Shown one piece after another: positions 1-10,062 of a stretch of DNA of 64,000 nt. Location: the NCBI GenBank assembly GCA_004794785.1, contig SJOL01003826.1, positions 13,849-77,848 on the forward strand. The letters are read 5' to 3'. Each line of letters opens with the position of its first letter. The stretch's first letter is position 1. The translations under genes were made by a program, and so were the position numbers. This stretch comes from Opisthorchis felineus. Lineage: Eukaryota > Platyhelminthes > Trematoda > Opisthorchiida > Opisthorchiidae. The notes beneath the pieces are model-generated. The model was not told where the DNA came from and did no database searches. It saw only the letters and a program-made list of their open reading frames with translations.

Positions 1-905
1 AATCCTGGACTTCTAATGCCAGTGCCTTTCTAATGGATGTAGACGCTGCAAAACCGTGGTCGTTGGACAGGCACCTTCCTCTGAATGACGAAAATGGCGT
101 CTACATGTCATTCGGAGGAGACTTAGCGAACGCCTATGTCATGCATTGTGAGAATGGACCAGAATACGTCACGAAGATAGATACCAAAAAGGACTTGGGT
201 ATCTGGCTCTCTTCAAACATGTCCTTCTCAATGCGCCATGAGAAATCGGCCCAAAATGCATTCGCGGTCCTAAGAATGATTCGGCGCACCTTCTCCCGTA
301 TTATTCGCAAGGACCTCCAAATATCCTATGGGGCCCACGATGGACAGCTTCTTGAATATGCCAACCAAGTTGTCCACCCAGGACGCGCGAAGGACGTAAC
401 CTTCGTTGAGCGTGTCCAACGACCTGCTACGAAAATTGTTGCCGGCCTTAAATCCGTGGGCTATGAAACGCGTCTCGTGGTGTTTGGCCTCTTTCCCTTG
501 GAGCATCGTCACCCCCGGGGAGACCTAATTCTTACTTATTCCCTGTTTGAACAAGGTTTAGCCAACAGTTTTTTCATCGTTGACCCAGCAAACACACGGC
601 GAAGACATGATAGGAAGGTTTCCATGTTCAAAGTGCACACTTTCATCGGGCAAAATGTTTTCTCATTCCTAGTATTTGCTTCGTGGAATAACCTTCCTCC
701 AAAGGTTGTCCACGTTGCACCTAGAACCCAGTGCAAAGCATTATTGGACAATTTTTTATGCGAGTCCTCGTGTTGGCAAGCTTACTGCCTCTCGCTGAGA
801 ACTTAAAGAGCAGTTCTACACCCTTTTTTCGCTTGTGCCTTCCAGGTGAACGACAACCGTAGAACAACAAGAACACAACCGACCCGGGAAACTTGGGAAA
901 AAGCC
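1..905 (+). mobile_element. Non-LTR retrotransposon (LINE), 3' fragment with RT C-terminal region
   Basis: The open frame from 33 to 806 reads as the region after the catalytic palm of a LINE reverse transcriptase. Recognisable stretches are [67 protein letters not shown] and [15 protein letters not shown], followed by a WNNLP motif near the end. This pattern is very common in fluke LINEs (probably CR1/Jockey-like; the clade is inferred). The catalytic motifs would lie before base 1, so the copy is cut by the window edge. The frame is fully open for 257 codons, so it is a fairly young copy. About 100 bases of 3' UTR follow (786-905), and the same UTR recurs at 63865-64000. The exact 3' end is not visible. 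Confidence 0.82.
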
Positions 906-1278
906 TCAATCCTTTGTATCAATCCGTGACTCCGTGTAACGGCCAACCAACCTGTCTGAACTGAAAGGCAGCTGAGGTCGTTGCCCCAGTGTACGGTAGA
1001 TTGTTTAACCGCACACTTCAAGTGACTCTAATTAAGTGCCAAGATGGACACGATTGTGTTCATGATACACTTGGTTTACGACACACTGAAAACAGCCCAT
1101 TAGGTAAATACCTATAAGTCGACAACATAGGTCGACAACACATATGCCTCAGTCGCTAAAATTCATTCCGTGTTGAAACACTGGCGAGATAAATGCGAGA
1201 AAACTGGAGCCTTTTAAAGAAGCTTTCCTATGAGACAAACAAACGCTTGAAGTAATCGGTGAACAAAGAATTTTTCAG
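906..1278. other. Short spacer upstream of the first candidate exon
   Basis: No recognisable gene. The last bases are a good splice acceptor (run of T then CAG, ending at 1278). An upstream exon with a matching phase-1 donor was looked for and not found with any confidence. Confidence 0.4.
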
Positions 1279-1446
1279 TGCTTTATTGTAGGCAGCACGT
1301 GGCGAGAGCTCAAAAAATTGAGGGTGAAGAACTGGCGAGAATAGAACGAATTTCACTAATAAAGCGTGTCAATCGCAAACAACAGATTGAGTATCTCAAG
1401 AAAAACTTCCATGATCCAACGTATCCACTGAGCGGAGAGGCATCAA
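1279..1446 (+). CDS. Candidate exon A of an unrecognised charged, helical protein
   Basis: The open frame here reads YCRQHVARAQKIEGEELARI and then ERISLIKRVNRKQQIEYLKK, rich in Lys, Arg and Glu and probably helical. It is bounded by an acceptor (TTTTTCAG, ending 1278) and a GTGAAC donor at 1447. The donor splits a codon after its first base (phase 1). The acceptor of the next exon is also phase 1, so removing the 41-nt intron 1447-1487 keeps the frame open. Introns this short are normal near the 5' ends of fluke genes. I do not recognise the family. The true start codon would be further upstream. Alternative: a chance open frame, since GTGAAC is a moderate donor. Confidence 0.5.
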
Positions 1447-1487
1447 GTGAACTTATTCATTATTTTGGTGCTTATTTTTAATGCCAG

Positions 1488-1669
1488 AATGTTCTGCAAA
1501 TAACGCACCCGACGTGAATGAAGACGTTGGCAAATGTAAAGAAGGAGTACATATTTTGGTAGGAAAATCATCAAAAAATGTGGTGGGCAATTTATTGGAA
1601 GAAACATTGAGGATGGTCAAGGCGTCGCCTCTGATTCCACATATATGTGTTTATAAACACAATGACGAG
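1488..1669 (+). CDS. Candidate exon B, same gene as exon A
   Basis: The acceptor is strong: a T-rich tract runs into ATGCCAG just before 1488. The donor is GAG|GTAAGC at 1670, phase 0. The product reads CSANNAPDVNEDVGKCKEG, then VHILVGKSSKNVVGNLLEET and LRMVKASPLIPHICVYKHND, with codon and amino-acid use that looks coding. It joins exon A in phase 1 over a 41-nt intron, and exon C2 (1788) in phase 0 over a 118-nt intron. No domain is recognised. Confidence 0.52.
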
Positions 1670-1787
1670 GTAAGCATCCTGAATACTTTGCCTGTCACCA
1701 GACTGTTACTCCACTGATTTTCAAGATAAAAAGCGGATCATAACCAGATGAAAACTATACTTACCCAGCTTCTGTTCCGGGATCCAG

Positions 1788-1889
1788 ATTTCAGCAAAAA
1801 CACGACGTTTGGGACACATGTACCTTCAGAAGGAACTTGCCGCTACTGAGACACACCAGAAATACTCCGAGCTAATGGAAAAATTATGA
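1788..1889 (+). CDS. Candidate terminal exon C2 of the 1.3-1.9 kb gene
   Basis: A phase-0 acceptor (a CTTACCC...TTCC tract, then CCAG ending 1787) matches the phase-0 donor of exon B. The frame reads ISAKTRRLGHMYLQKELAAT then ETHQKYSELMEKL and stops at TGA 1887-1889. The helical, charged composition fits exons A and B. If right, this is the protein's C-terminus. No AATAAA was seen close behind, which weakens the call. The alternative acceptor 10 bases later gives a different phase and a short frame. Confidence 0.4.
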   Translation: MSAKTRRLGHMYLQKELAATETHQKYSELMEKL

Positions 1890-4800
1890 CAAGTATAGAA
1901 TCGTGTCTTGATATACTAGTAGGATGTAGCTTGATGACTCACCGGTGATGGGTACCCATCATTGAATCATTTTCATAGATGGAAAATTGGGACATGCGGT
2001 ATTCTCCCAAGTTACATTCTGCCAGCAAGCGATTATTCCCTACAGCACTCTGCGAACATCAAAATCTACTGGTTCAAATGGTTTTCACGGATATCGAAAA
2101 TTTCGATAACTCTAATCCACGGTGAAGTGACCATGAGGGCCTTTTGTAGAAATCCACGTAATATAAGCAGGGGGTAGATCAGATATCACTGTCATAAATG
2201 ATAGACCAAGAAGAGCACATTCAATTCAAGAGAGCGGTCTTCATAACTCAGGAGCTTTAAGCCGAAAATATCCGTAAACCTTCTTCAAAGACACTGAATG
2301 ATTTTTAGTCAGAGAAAGTAAGCAGGCTACTTAGATTTAAGAATTAGCCCTGTGAGGGAATTAACAATGCCTGAATCTTCTTGAGAGTCGCTGGAGATCA
2401 CCAGTTCTAATTTACTGGAGGCGCAAAAGGCAAAGTTAAGACCAAGAGACATCTTTATGCCAAGATGATTTTCTTAATTCCGTACTAGTTCCCACCAGCA
2501 TGGAACACAGCTTGACTACAAGGCTACAGCATAACGGCGTGGACCGTTGGAGAAGTTGATCAGGAGTTTCACATAATCTCTTTGTGCAGACCATCAAGGG
2601 ATTTTGCGAGGTATCGGGTTCTTTGAAGGAGATTACGTAAAAGGTTTAAGGGGGGTCTGTGCAAATCAAGCGATCTGGAAAAATGGAGCTGGCGGATCAC
2701 TTACGCATATCTTAAAGGGATTTAGATACAGCGTTGAACCTCGAGAACTACCACCAGAAGCGAAAGCCTGTTACGACGGTTTGTCGTTACTTTCACATAA
2801 ATCTAGCGGTCTGCAAAAAACTTGACGATCTAACTCTGCTCTTATTGCCCTCATAGAAGCAGAGTTTACAAAGAAGTCGCTTGGGCATAGCCCGTTTTGC
2901 GGCCCTGCCAAAATCCATGTAGAATAAGTTCACTTACTTCCTCTGACTGATGGTTTTTGCTTATTATCGGCGAGCCACATGAAGGTTTGTAGCAGATGAT
3001 TGATATCTGCGGTATCCACGCTGAGCTAGGGGGAGTCCCCCTATGTAATATTCTAGTCTGCGTCTGACAAAACCCTGGGTGTCTTATATAATTTAGAGAT
3101 ATGACTGAAATATACCTACACATATGCATATATGAACATGTAAGTAAATGAATATATGTGCTTCCTGGCATTTCAGCAGAGTGGGTTCACATATAGGACG
3201 AGGTTTGCATCAAACCTCCCAAATCTCAAATTGTCAGTGTAATATTTATACACAAAAATGTGCCCGAAAATATGGATTTACTTACGTAATACGCAACCTG
3301 ATGTTTCGTGGCGGCAGAGGTACGTAGTTTAGAATATTGAATTAGCATAACGGCAGACACAGAAGCCTTAAAATGACTGTTGGGTAGGATCTCAAAGTAT
3401 GCTACAAGTTAGACAATTTTAGAATTGCTTGTATTGGCATCAGTGAACTGCAGACGTAGTGAAGAACTACTTTGTCAGGCGCCTTTCAATTATTGAAACG
3501 GTGCGATGCAGTACCCCAGCAAGAACTATCTGAGTCGCAGCGGAAACAACATGATCCTTGAGTATTCAATGGACAAAGTTCAGCCGCAGTCTAAAACATT
3601 TATCGGTGTTGTGTACACTAAAAATTCGAATTCTCTAGAATGCTCCTATCATTAACTGTTCAAGCGAGTAACGGACGCCGAAATGAACTCAAAATCTCTC
3701 TACTTAACCACATTCAGACATAGCGTCAATCTGATCCATCTAAGTTTACCTGGGAAAAATCATGGCGCATCGCATGGTTGTTCTTCTAGATTGTAGTGCA
3801 AAAAATGTAGGTCAAAGGATGGATTTATTTATTGGAGTTGAATACGGTTAGATAAGGCATTCAGTGGCAAAACAGCATCAAAGCTACCACCTTGAAAAGT
3901 CAGACTTTGTGAAAGGATAGACAATTGGTAGTCCACACTTTGGGACTAAATGCACTTGGGGGGCAAAATAGAGTTTAAAAATCTCCGAAGTTACTCGAAA
4001 CAGAAACAGTGTGGCACAAAATAATGCTTGAGGCTGACAACCTTCTTAAGTTAGTTCAGGTTTTTCATGGATTCCTGAGAAAATAGACAAGTTTTTCTCC
4101 GGCAGCAAACTTTGACAAGAAACTGACAGAGGCAAACTAACTCAACAGCCTTGATTTGGAAGACCAAACATTTATCCTGACTTACAGAACGTCATCAGTT
4201 GGTGGATAATTTACGCAACTTGTCTTGTATTCCGTCGGATGGATGGCTTTTACAATAGTCTTTGACAGTAGCCGTTGATTGAGCAACCCTTTTGAAGAGC
4301 ACTAGGAAGGCCGCATGTAAAATCCTTAGAAAGCTCCAGGAACGGAGCCAATTGGAATACCACTGACAGTAAGATTAGGCCTAAAATACGCTTGATTAAC
4401 CTTCACTTGCATGATACAAAATCAACAGACAAAGGTTTTTTGACAATAATGGTTTATCGAGTTTCTGAAAAATACTTCGTGTGGAGCCTTGTAGAACGCT
4501 TCCCTGAAAGTGAAGGAAACAGCGCTTAGGTGACTGACAGCTTCATATTGATTTTCAGTTTTTAGCGGCTACAAGTGAGTTGGAGATACAGAAACGCGCA
4601 CGTTGCTAGTAGTGTTGAGCAAAAAGGATAACAATATGCTCCACAAAGCAGAGGTGGGAAGGAAAATAATGAATCTTACTGCCGAATTTACTGGAAAACG
4701 GTTGGAGAAGGCTGTTATATAGTTCACAGGATCCTGATGATTCCTTCTTTGTATACAGGCATAGCAGGACCTAGGTTCTGGTCGAATGGGAGATGGACGG

Positions 4801-5461
4801 GGGCGGCAGTGTACCCAATCACCATCTTGAGAATCAAGAGTTGCACACAACAATGGGCTCTTGAAAAACCCGGATATAATTGAGGAAGCTTCAGGCACCG
4901 TGTCAATATCAGTATGTTTCAGAGAGATAGAGTGTACAAGCATATACCTATTTGTCAGAAATGCTTTTGCCACACATACCAGGGAGACACTAAGAGCGAA
5001 CAGACTACTTTTGGCATCATTCTCGTAACGCACGATGTTCTTCCCAAGGAGTCCTCCTCAGATAAGTCGTTAACAGCTTGAGTATTCATCCTGCGGCAAG
5101 AAAGGAGTTCTTATAGGTTTGATGCAGGCATGTTTAATCAAGTGAGGATTGTATTGTAAAACAGTGCATTTTTAGTGTACAGCCCTTTTAGCCCTTTCAT
5201 GCTTCTACTGATCTAGTGGCATTTGAGCGACCTTGAATAGTTTTCAGGGATCGCATCGATTATCCATTAAGTGCCTTGATTTGCTGCTAGCCCAAATAAA
5301 TCTTTAAAAAGGGTTTTCTTATAGAATGGAATGATCTAATAAATTGGTAAAATGATTTTTTTGGGTACGGTGGTTCATATTTTATCAAGATACAGGTATC
5401 GTGATCTTTTTTGTTTCACGTTTTTGGAGCTTTTATTTCACCAACTCCACCGATATTCCAG
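1890..5461. other. Long stretch without an established gene
   Basis: Mostly AT-rich sequence with scattered stops in all frames. Two things stand out: a possible minus-strand exon at 2938-3074 (listed separately) and a 154-codon open frame on the minus strand at 4569-5033. The latter has a hydrophobic tail but no splice or family support, so it is not called. The rest shows nothing I can name. Confidence 0.5.
2938..3074 (-). CDS. Weak candidate exon, minus strand
   Basis: On the minus strand an acceptor (ACACCCAG) and a consensus donor (GAA|GTAAGT, phase 0) enclose an open frame reading FCQTQTRILHRGTPPSSAWI and ending SPIISKNHQSEE. The acceptor is phase 1. A second minus-strand open segment just upstream (about 3290-3377) also ends in GTAAGT, but in phase 0, so the two do not join. 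Chance is a real alternative. Confidence 0.22.
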
Positions 5462-5678
5462 AATGTTTGATCACAGAGAGCCAAATGGTTTGGGAGAAGA
5501 TGCACAGAGAATAATTTCACAGATTAGTGGAATAATGTTCATACCAGCGACAACGTACTTCAGTGAGCTTAATATTCATGACGGTAGGCGGGTTGGTGGG
5601 AATTATTCCAGTGTGTACTGTAAACTGACAAGTGGAATAAGATTTGACATAACTTTCAAGAGAAGAATATATAAATAG
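5462..5678 (+). CDS. Weak candidate exon or small ORF beginning at a strong acceptor
   Basis: A long pyrimidine tract (TTTTATTTCACCAACTCCACC) ends in CCAG at 5461, and an ATG begins one base later (5463). The frame then stays open to TAG at 5676-5678, with coding-like content such as GLGEDAQRIISQISGIMF and FSELNIHDGRRVGGNYSS. An internal GTGAGC donor near 5558 could end it earlier in phase 1. An ATG immediately after an acceptor would also fit a trans-spliced first exon, which flukes use. No family recognised. Confidence 0.28.
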
Positions 5679-6948
5679 GATGAGAGAACAATTAATTAGA
5701 CAGGTTTAGGCTTCCAGTAAAGCTAGGAAAAACGGAACCTTCTATTCTTCCACCTTGTTTTCCTATTGAACCCGATAAGCGAGTTCCAGGACTTCTTGCG
5801 GATCTACAGACAGCAGAAAATGTGGGCGTCATGATAATGCCAGAGAATTTCCAACTCATAATTGTTCTCACCTCTAGAATCAACAGGGTGAGCTTTGAGC
5901 TTTGCCTTGCAGTATAGAATTAAATCGCACTCCAAAATCATGACCGAATGATCGGCCCAAGAACGTTGATGCGTTGAGATAATCACCTGTGAGTTTATAA
6001 TATTCAATAGTGCCTGATCCCCAGTAAAAGCTTTTAGGTTCTGTTTGTGCCGTAGGACAACAAAGCAGATTTAATTCATTGTGCATATCGAAAAATATGT
6101 CATAAGTTTGCTAATGAGGTCTTAGCCAGTTTATTTCTATGGTTGCGCACATATCGATTCTGCTTGTTTCTTCAGTTTTAGTGCATAGTTAGGATAAGTA
6201 TAAACTTCCAGCAAACGCTACGAGCTTTTTGGGCCATACACAGTCTGCAAAATGCGGATTGTCATTTTCTCGTTCTATTTCAATTTCCCCAACTTCTTTC
6301 TCATTTATATTCTAAATCTAGGGCCTTTTAGAATACAGAGTGACATCTCTTAAGCTGTGAGGTTTATGTTCACATTAATCCGTTTGTGATCACCCGTAAT
6401 AAGGGTAAAATCGCAGGTATAATGACGTCTTTGTGCTTAAAAATAGATTTTTACTGACATCAGGGGTTCCTGAACGACTGTATTTGGAGTAGGCAAAAAG
6501 AGGTAGATTGGCAGAGGACCTACTTTGTGCACCAGACCTGAGATAGTCAGTATGGTGGGTGCGGGGAATGAACTCTCATTCAGGTAAAATAACATGATCT
6601 TTCGGTTAATCTTTAAGGAGGTAATCTGTGGCTAAGTTTGTATTGACCGCCGTTAATTTGCTAGCATCCACCGACTTCCACTATGAATGTTCTTACTGGG
6701 GCTGGAAGGTCCGTAAATCCAATCATTTAGCCCGGAAACAAATATGATGAGACTTTATCCGCCATTTAATGGCAATGGATTTTTGTTTCTGGCACTAAGT
6801 CACTCATCATCCAAAACGCACCCCAGACTGGCACTCTGAGAGCAAAGCTTTTCCAGATATGTATTTTGGCATAGTTCCTATATTGCCTTAGGCAAACTTC
6901 CGTACAAGCGCTGAATGTGACAGATAAATAAAACTCTTTAACAAGCAG
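5679..6948. other. Stretch with nothing recognised
   Basis: Overlapping short frames on the minus strand (5692-6086) have no splice or family support. No repeat, RNA gene or domain was recognised. Confidence 0.45.
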
Positions 6949-7044
6949 ACTACTACCATTAGCAAATCCTTCAACGCAGACTGCACTTTATTATCCGTTG
7001 CTGATGCCACTGGTGAATTTGCCCTGCTAAATGATTCCATAAAG
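6949..7044 (+). CDS. Candidate exon, WD40-blade-like
   Basis: Thirty-two codons run between an acceptor (AACAAGCAG) and a consensus donor (AAAG|GTAAGT), phase 0 at both ends. The peptide contains SFNADCTLLSVADATGEFAL followed by LND. The spacing hydrophobic-x-VADATGxFxLL is what the last strands of a WD40 blade look like, as in the final blade of CTF4/WDHD1-type proteins. This resemblance is by eye and weak. The next candidate exon follows after a 98-nt intron in the same phase. An upstream in-frame stop at about 6923 means the exon cannot start earlier than that. Confidence 0.38.
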
Positions 7045-7142
7045 GTAAGTAGAGTGAAATCGGCCATAACATATGTAGTAAAACTGAATTTCTATCAATC
7101 CAAAAGGGATTTTCCTATAATAAGGGCATAGCGATTTCCTAG

Positions 7143-7247
7143 AAAGTGACCGCAATAACCAAAGTGGGAGCGCTTCCACGGTCTCTGGGACACCTTTCGT
7201 GGGAGCCTGTTGGGCAGCCTATAATGCATCATACGCATATATCGTTC
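7143..7247 (+). CDS. Candidate exon, possibly WD40-like
   Basis: Thirty-five codons begin after TTTCCTAG (7142) and end at TTC|GTAAGT, phase 0 at both ends, so it joins the 6949-7044 exon without a frame change. The peptide includes KVGALPRSLGHLSWEPVGQP; LSWEPVG resembles the start of a WD40 blade (hydrophobic-W-x-P-x-G). The open frame continues past the donor to 7379, so read-through instead of splicing is possible. Confidence 0.35.
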
Positions 7248-7505
7248 GTAAGTTTTTGGAGTTCTCACAATGACTTTATTTTCGGCATTAAATACTTATT
7301 CGACAACCATTCTTATTCTACTGATCCCAAGACGGCCAAAAAGTGTGTTGAGTTGTTAACTACACTGATGACGGTATAACAGCAGAGTCAGTAAAACATA
7401 GCAAATAATCTGGAGTGACAAAGTGAATCTTATTTTGCATGAAAACAGAAGAAAGCTGAATGGTCGTCCCAGAGGCTTATTCTAGACGCAAAACTTACTC
7501 CACAG

Positions 7506-7556
7506 CAGGAGAATGATGTGGGCGAGTTTCTCGGCCTTTGGGATGTGTGCGGGCCA
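7506..7556 (+). CDS. Candidate small exon with a WD motif
   Basis: After TTACTCCACAG the frame reads QENDVGEFLGLWDVCGP and reaches a GTGAGC donor at 7557, phase 0 at both ends. GEFLGLWDV is a plausible D-x-G-x-hydrophobic-x-L-W-D strand of a WD40 blade. It is only 17 codons, so this would be weak alone. It is supported by two neighbouring WD-like segments in the same phase. The open frame continues to 7802, so the donor may not be used. Confidence 0.3.
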
Positions 7557-9256
7557 GTGAGCAGTCTGGCTTGTTGCGACAATGATAGACCATTTGGAGG
7601 AATAGTCAGCTTGTTATTGGGATTTTTTGTTCAGACGAGTGGCTTTGTAGGTGTAAAAGGTCCACACTACACTGTGGTTTTGAGCAACTTTGACAGAGAT
7701 TTAACTGACAGATTTCAAGTCCTCGTGCACAGTCATAGTGGTGTAGTGGGCACCGGAGGTGCTTGCAAAATTGCCTTAATCCGTAAAAACAGCTGCCCCT
7801 GACTGAGTTTTCAACTAAATTTGCTCTGCATTGGTGAGTCATACGTTGCAGACAGAAGCAGTCTACATTATACCAGTTTCCGCAAAACACGTCTTGGACA
7901 ATTTTTAAATAATATTTGAGAGAAGAAGCTTTTATTAGTAAGCCTTGCCGTAGTTTTTTCCAAAGACGCATACATTTAGAGGTTTAAGAGGTAACAAAAA
8001 AGTCAAACACTAGTGACCATCAGAAATTCTAAAATGATGATATGTCTAGATATCAACCAAGCAACATGCCTCTTTTTTGGGATTCATGATATGTGCAACA
8101 ATTATGGGAAGTAGTTCTTTTGAGTTAGCGAACTGATAAGTTTCAAATAAAGGCAATAATCATTTGAGATCAGGGAAGGACTCTATTTATCCCCTACATA
8201 ACCACTTCTAGAGTGCTGAAAAAAACAGTAACGTGCATTTGTTGGAACTATTTCGAAAGATTTCAAATAACTCAAGTAGTTGAGTGTCATGAGTGGTTTT
8301 ATCTTGAATGTGAACTGTCACGCTATTCTGGTACGGCCTAACTTTGTGTATTGAAATTCCCAAAAAGTGTCTGAATAGCTATTGACAAAAACGAAGCTCA
8401 GTTGAAAGAAAATTATGTTTAACAGGCCAAAACGATGGTTTGGGACGGTCGTAGCTTCAAAACCAATACGGAGTAATCCGCCGATGAGCTTCCGTAAGAT
8501 AGGACTCTAAAGGGAGCCTGACTCCAGAAAAACTCTATGGCGTATTCAGTGGCAGCTTCCGAGTCTACAGGTGCTGTGACATGTGAGGGTTGGCACTCAA
8601 CAGATTTACTTGATGTTAGTGGTGTTCTGATAAGCGTCGTTCGGTGCAAGGATCCAACTAGGATCAGGAGAATTTTCTCGAGCAGTGACTTTATTGTTGA
8701 GCAAATAGGCTGGTGGTTGTACGCACAACCGCCGACCCATCGCTACGCTCCACTACGCACTCTAACAATGCACTGATGATGTCACCTCGATTGGCGATGA
8801 AACGTTTGCAATCGAATTGCCCAGCTCAGTGAACAAACCAACGACCATATTTGTTTGACTGTTTCCTTCTTTGCCAACGTGGTGTTTGATCCAGAGCGGA
8901 GCACCTTTAAGGAATAATAAATTGTCTCCCCGACAGTTGATGTATACTGCTGTGATCAGTGATGAGTGTAGATGAGTATTCTGTATCTAGCTGTTGAAAA
9001 TTCCAGTATGCTTAATTATTCTCAGTGGCAGACAGCAAAGTGTAATAAAACCAGTCCTTTTAATCACAGCCAATTTGAGCAAATGTTCATTAACCTTGAG
9101 TGTGTGGAACTGAGACGTCCTGATGCGCCAGTAAAGAGCTCCTGTATGCATGCTATTCAAGCGTGTCATCAGTGTCAAACTAATATTGCTGTAATGGCTA
9201 GCTAGGTTCGAGTAAAACGTTATGTTATGTTGACATTATTTTATGGGGTGTCACAG
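7557..9256. other. Stretch without an established gene; possible repeat at 8420-8775
   Basis: An open frame on the plus strand (8537-8776, with TRIRRIFSSSDFIVEQIGWW and APLRTLTMH) and an overlapping one on the minus strand look like translations of a dispersed repeat rather than a gene. I could not match them to a second copy in this window. The rest (7800-8400 and 8780-9250) shows nothing recognisable. Confidence 0.35.
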
Positions 9257-9389
9257 GTTTCTGGAACATAGAATCACTCTTCTTGTGGGCGGAACCGCTT
9301 TCAGTGATGATTTGCGGAACTCATTGGTTTCCCAGTGTTTTCTGAGGCTTTGTGACATCGACAGTGGCAAGCTGCGAACTACTCCTACG
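9257..9389 (+). CDS. Weak candidate exon, WD-like
   Basis: After GGTGTCACAG the frame (entered in phase 2) reads HRITLLVGGTAFSDDLRNSL then VSQCFLRLCDIDSGKLRTTP, ending before a moderate donor GTAATG in phase 0. LCDIDSGKLR resembles the closing strand of a WD40 blade (WDxxSGK). Its entry phase does not match the phase-0 donors of the exons before it, so at least one exon would be missing between them, or the call is wrong. Confidence 0.27.
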
Positions 9390-9935
9390 GTAATGGTTTT
9401 AAATTGGTGAACTTATTCCTGACTATTACATATTTGTTTTATGTTCATTGGTAGTAAGTTTAGCGTGGTAAACTCGTACACAAATATTGTTCAACAATTG
9501 CTAGTAGTCCCCAAATATCGTTTAGCACGCTTAAAGAAACGCCTTCTGGCACATTTGCGCATGCCAGTTAGTCAATTCTCACACGCAACTTGAACACATC
9601 TTACGTACCACATGGCCAACATTCCACTCCATTAGAAGTTTAGGTCCTTTTAATTCTGATCCCCTCCGAACTGGTCTTGTTCTAGTAAAAATTCACCTAG
9701 TTATGTCTACTCACCAGCACTTTTGTGAATTTACGCGAACCCATTTTCGCTGATTTCAGCTACGCTCAGCTGCAAACAAGATCTTAGTCACAACCACAGT
9801 GTAGACCATTGGCTATGTTTCTGAAATTTATTCGTTAATCAATTCCTGATTGCCTCAGGATTTCATTCAGACTAGATTCAGCTATTTCTCCATAATGAGG
9901 CGGTGATGCTATAAAGCATTATAACTTTTGAACAG
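9390..9935. other. Spacer with nothing recognised
   Basis: No open frame with splice support, no repeat and no RNA gene was seen. Confidence 0.5.
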
Positions 9936-10062
9936 TTTAAAATCTGCGTGCTCGAGAAGTGTTACTGGTTCGCCCAGTTCCATGGAAGTCGGCCCAGCAA
10001 CTGCCCTGACTGATCTGGTTTTCACTTCCCGTGATCTCGACTCACATCGTCAAAAACACTGG
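9936..10062 (+). CDS. Weak candidate exon, Ser/Thr-rich
   Basis: An acceptor (TAACTTTTGAACAG) and a consensus donor (TGG|GTGAGC, phase 0) enclose a frame with SVTGSPSSMEVGPATALTDL and VFTSRDLDSHRQKHW. The composition resembles the large exons further downstream, and the donor phase fits the phase-0 acceptor at 13853. The entry phase is 2 and has no matching upstream donor. The frame remains open to 10152, ending in a short His run and stop, so the exon could instead be longer. Confidence 0.3.

Noticed and set aside
1760..1860. Minus-strand exon-like segment ending in GCTGG|GTAAGT
   Set aside because: It overlaps plus-strand exon C2, which chains in phase with two neighbours. The minus donor has no partner.
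4569..5033. 154-codon open frame on the minus strand with a hydrophobic end
   Set aside because: No domain, no paired splice sites and composition like random AT-rich sequence. Frames of this length occur several times here without support.
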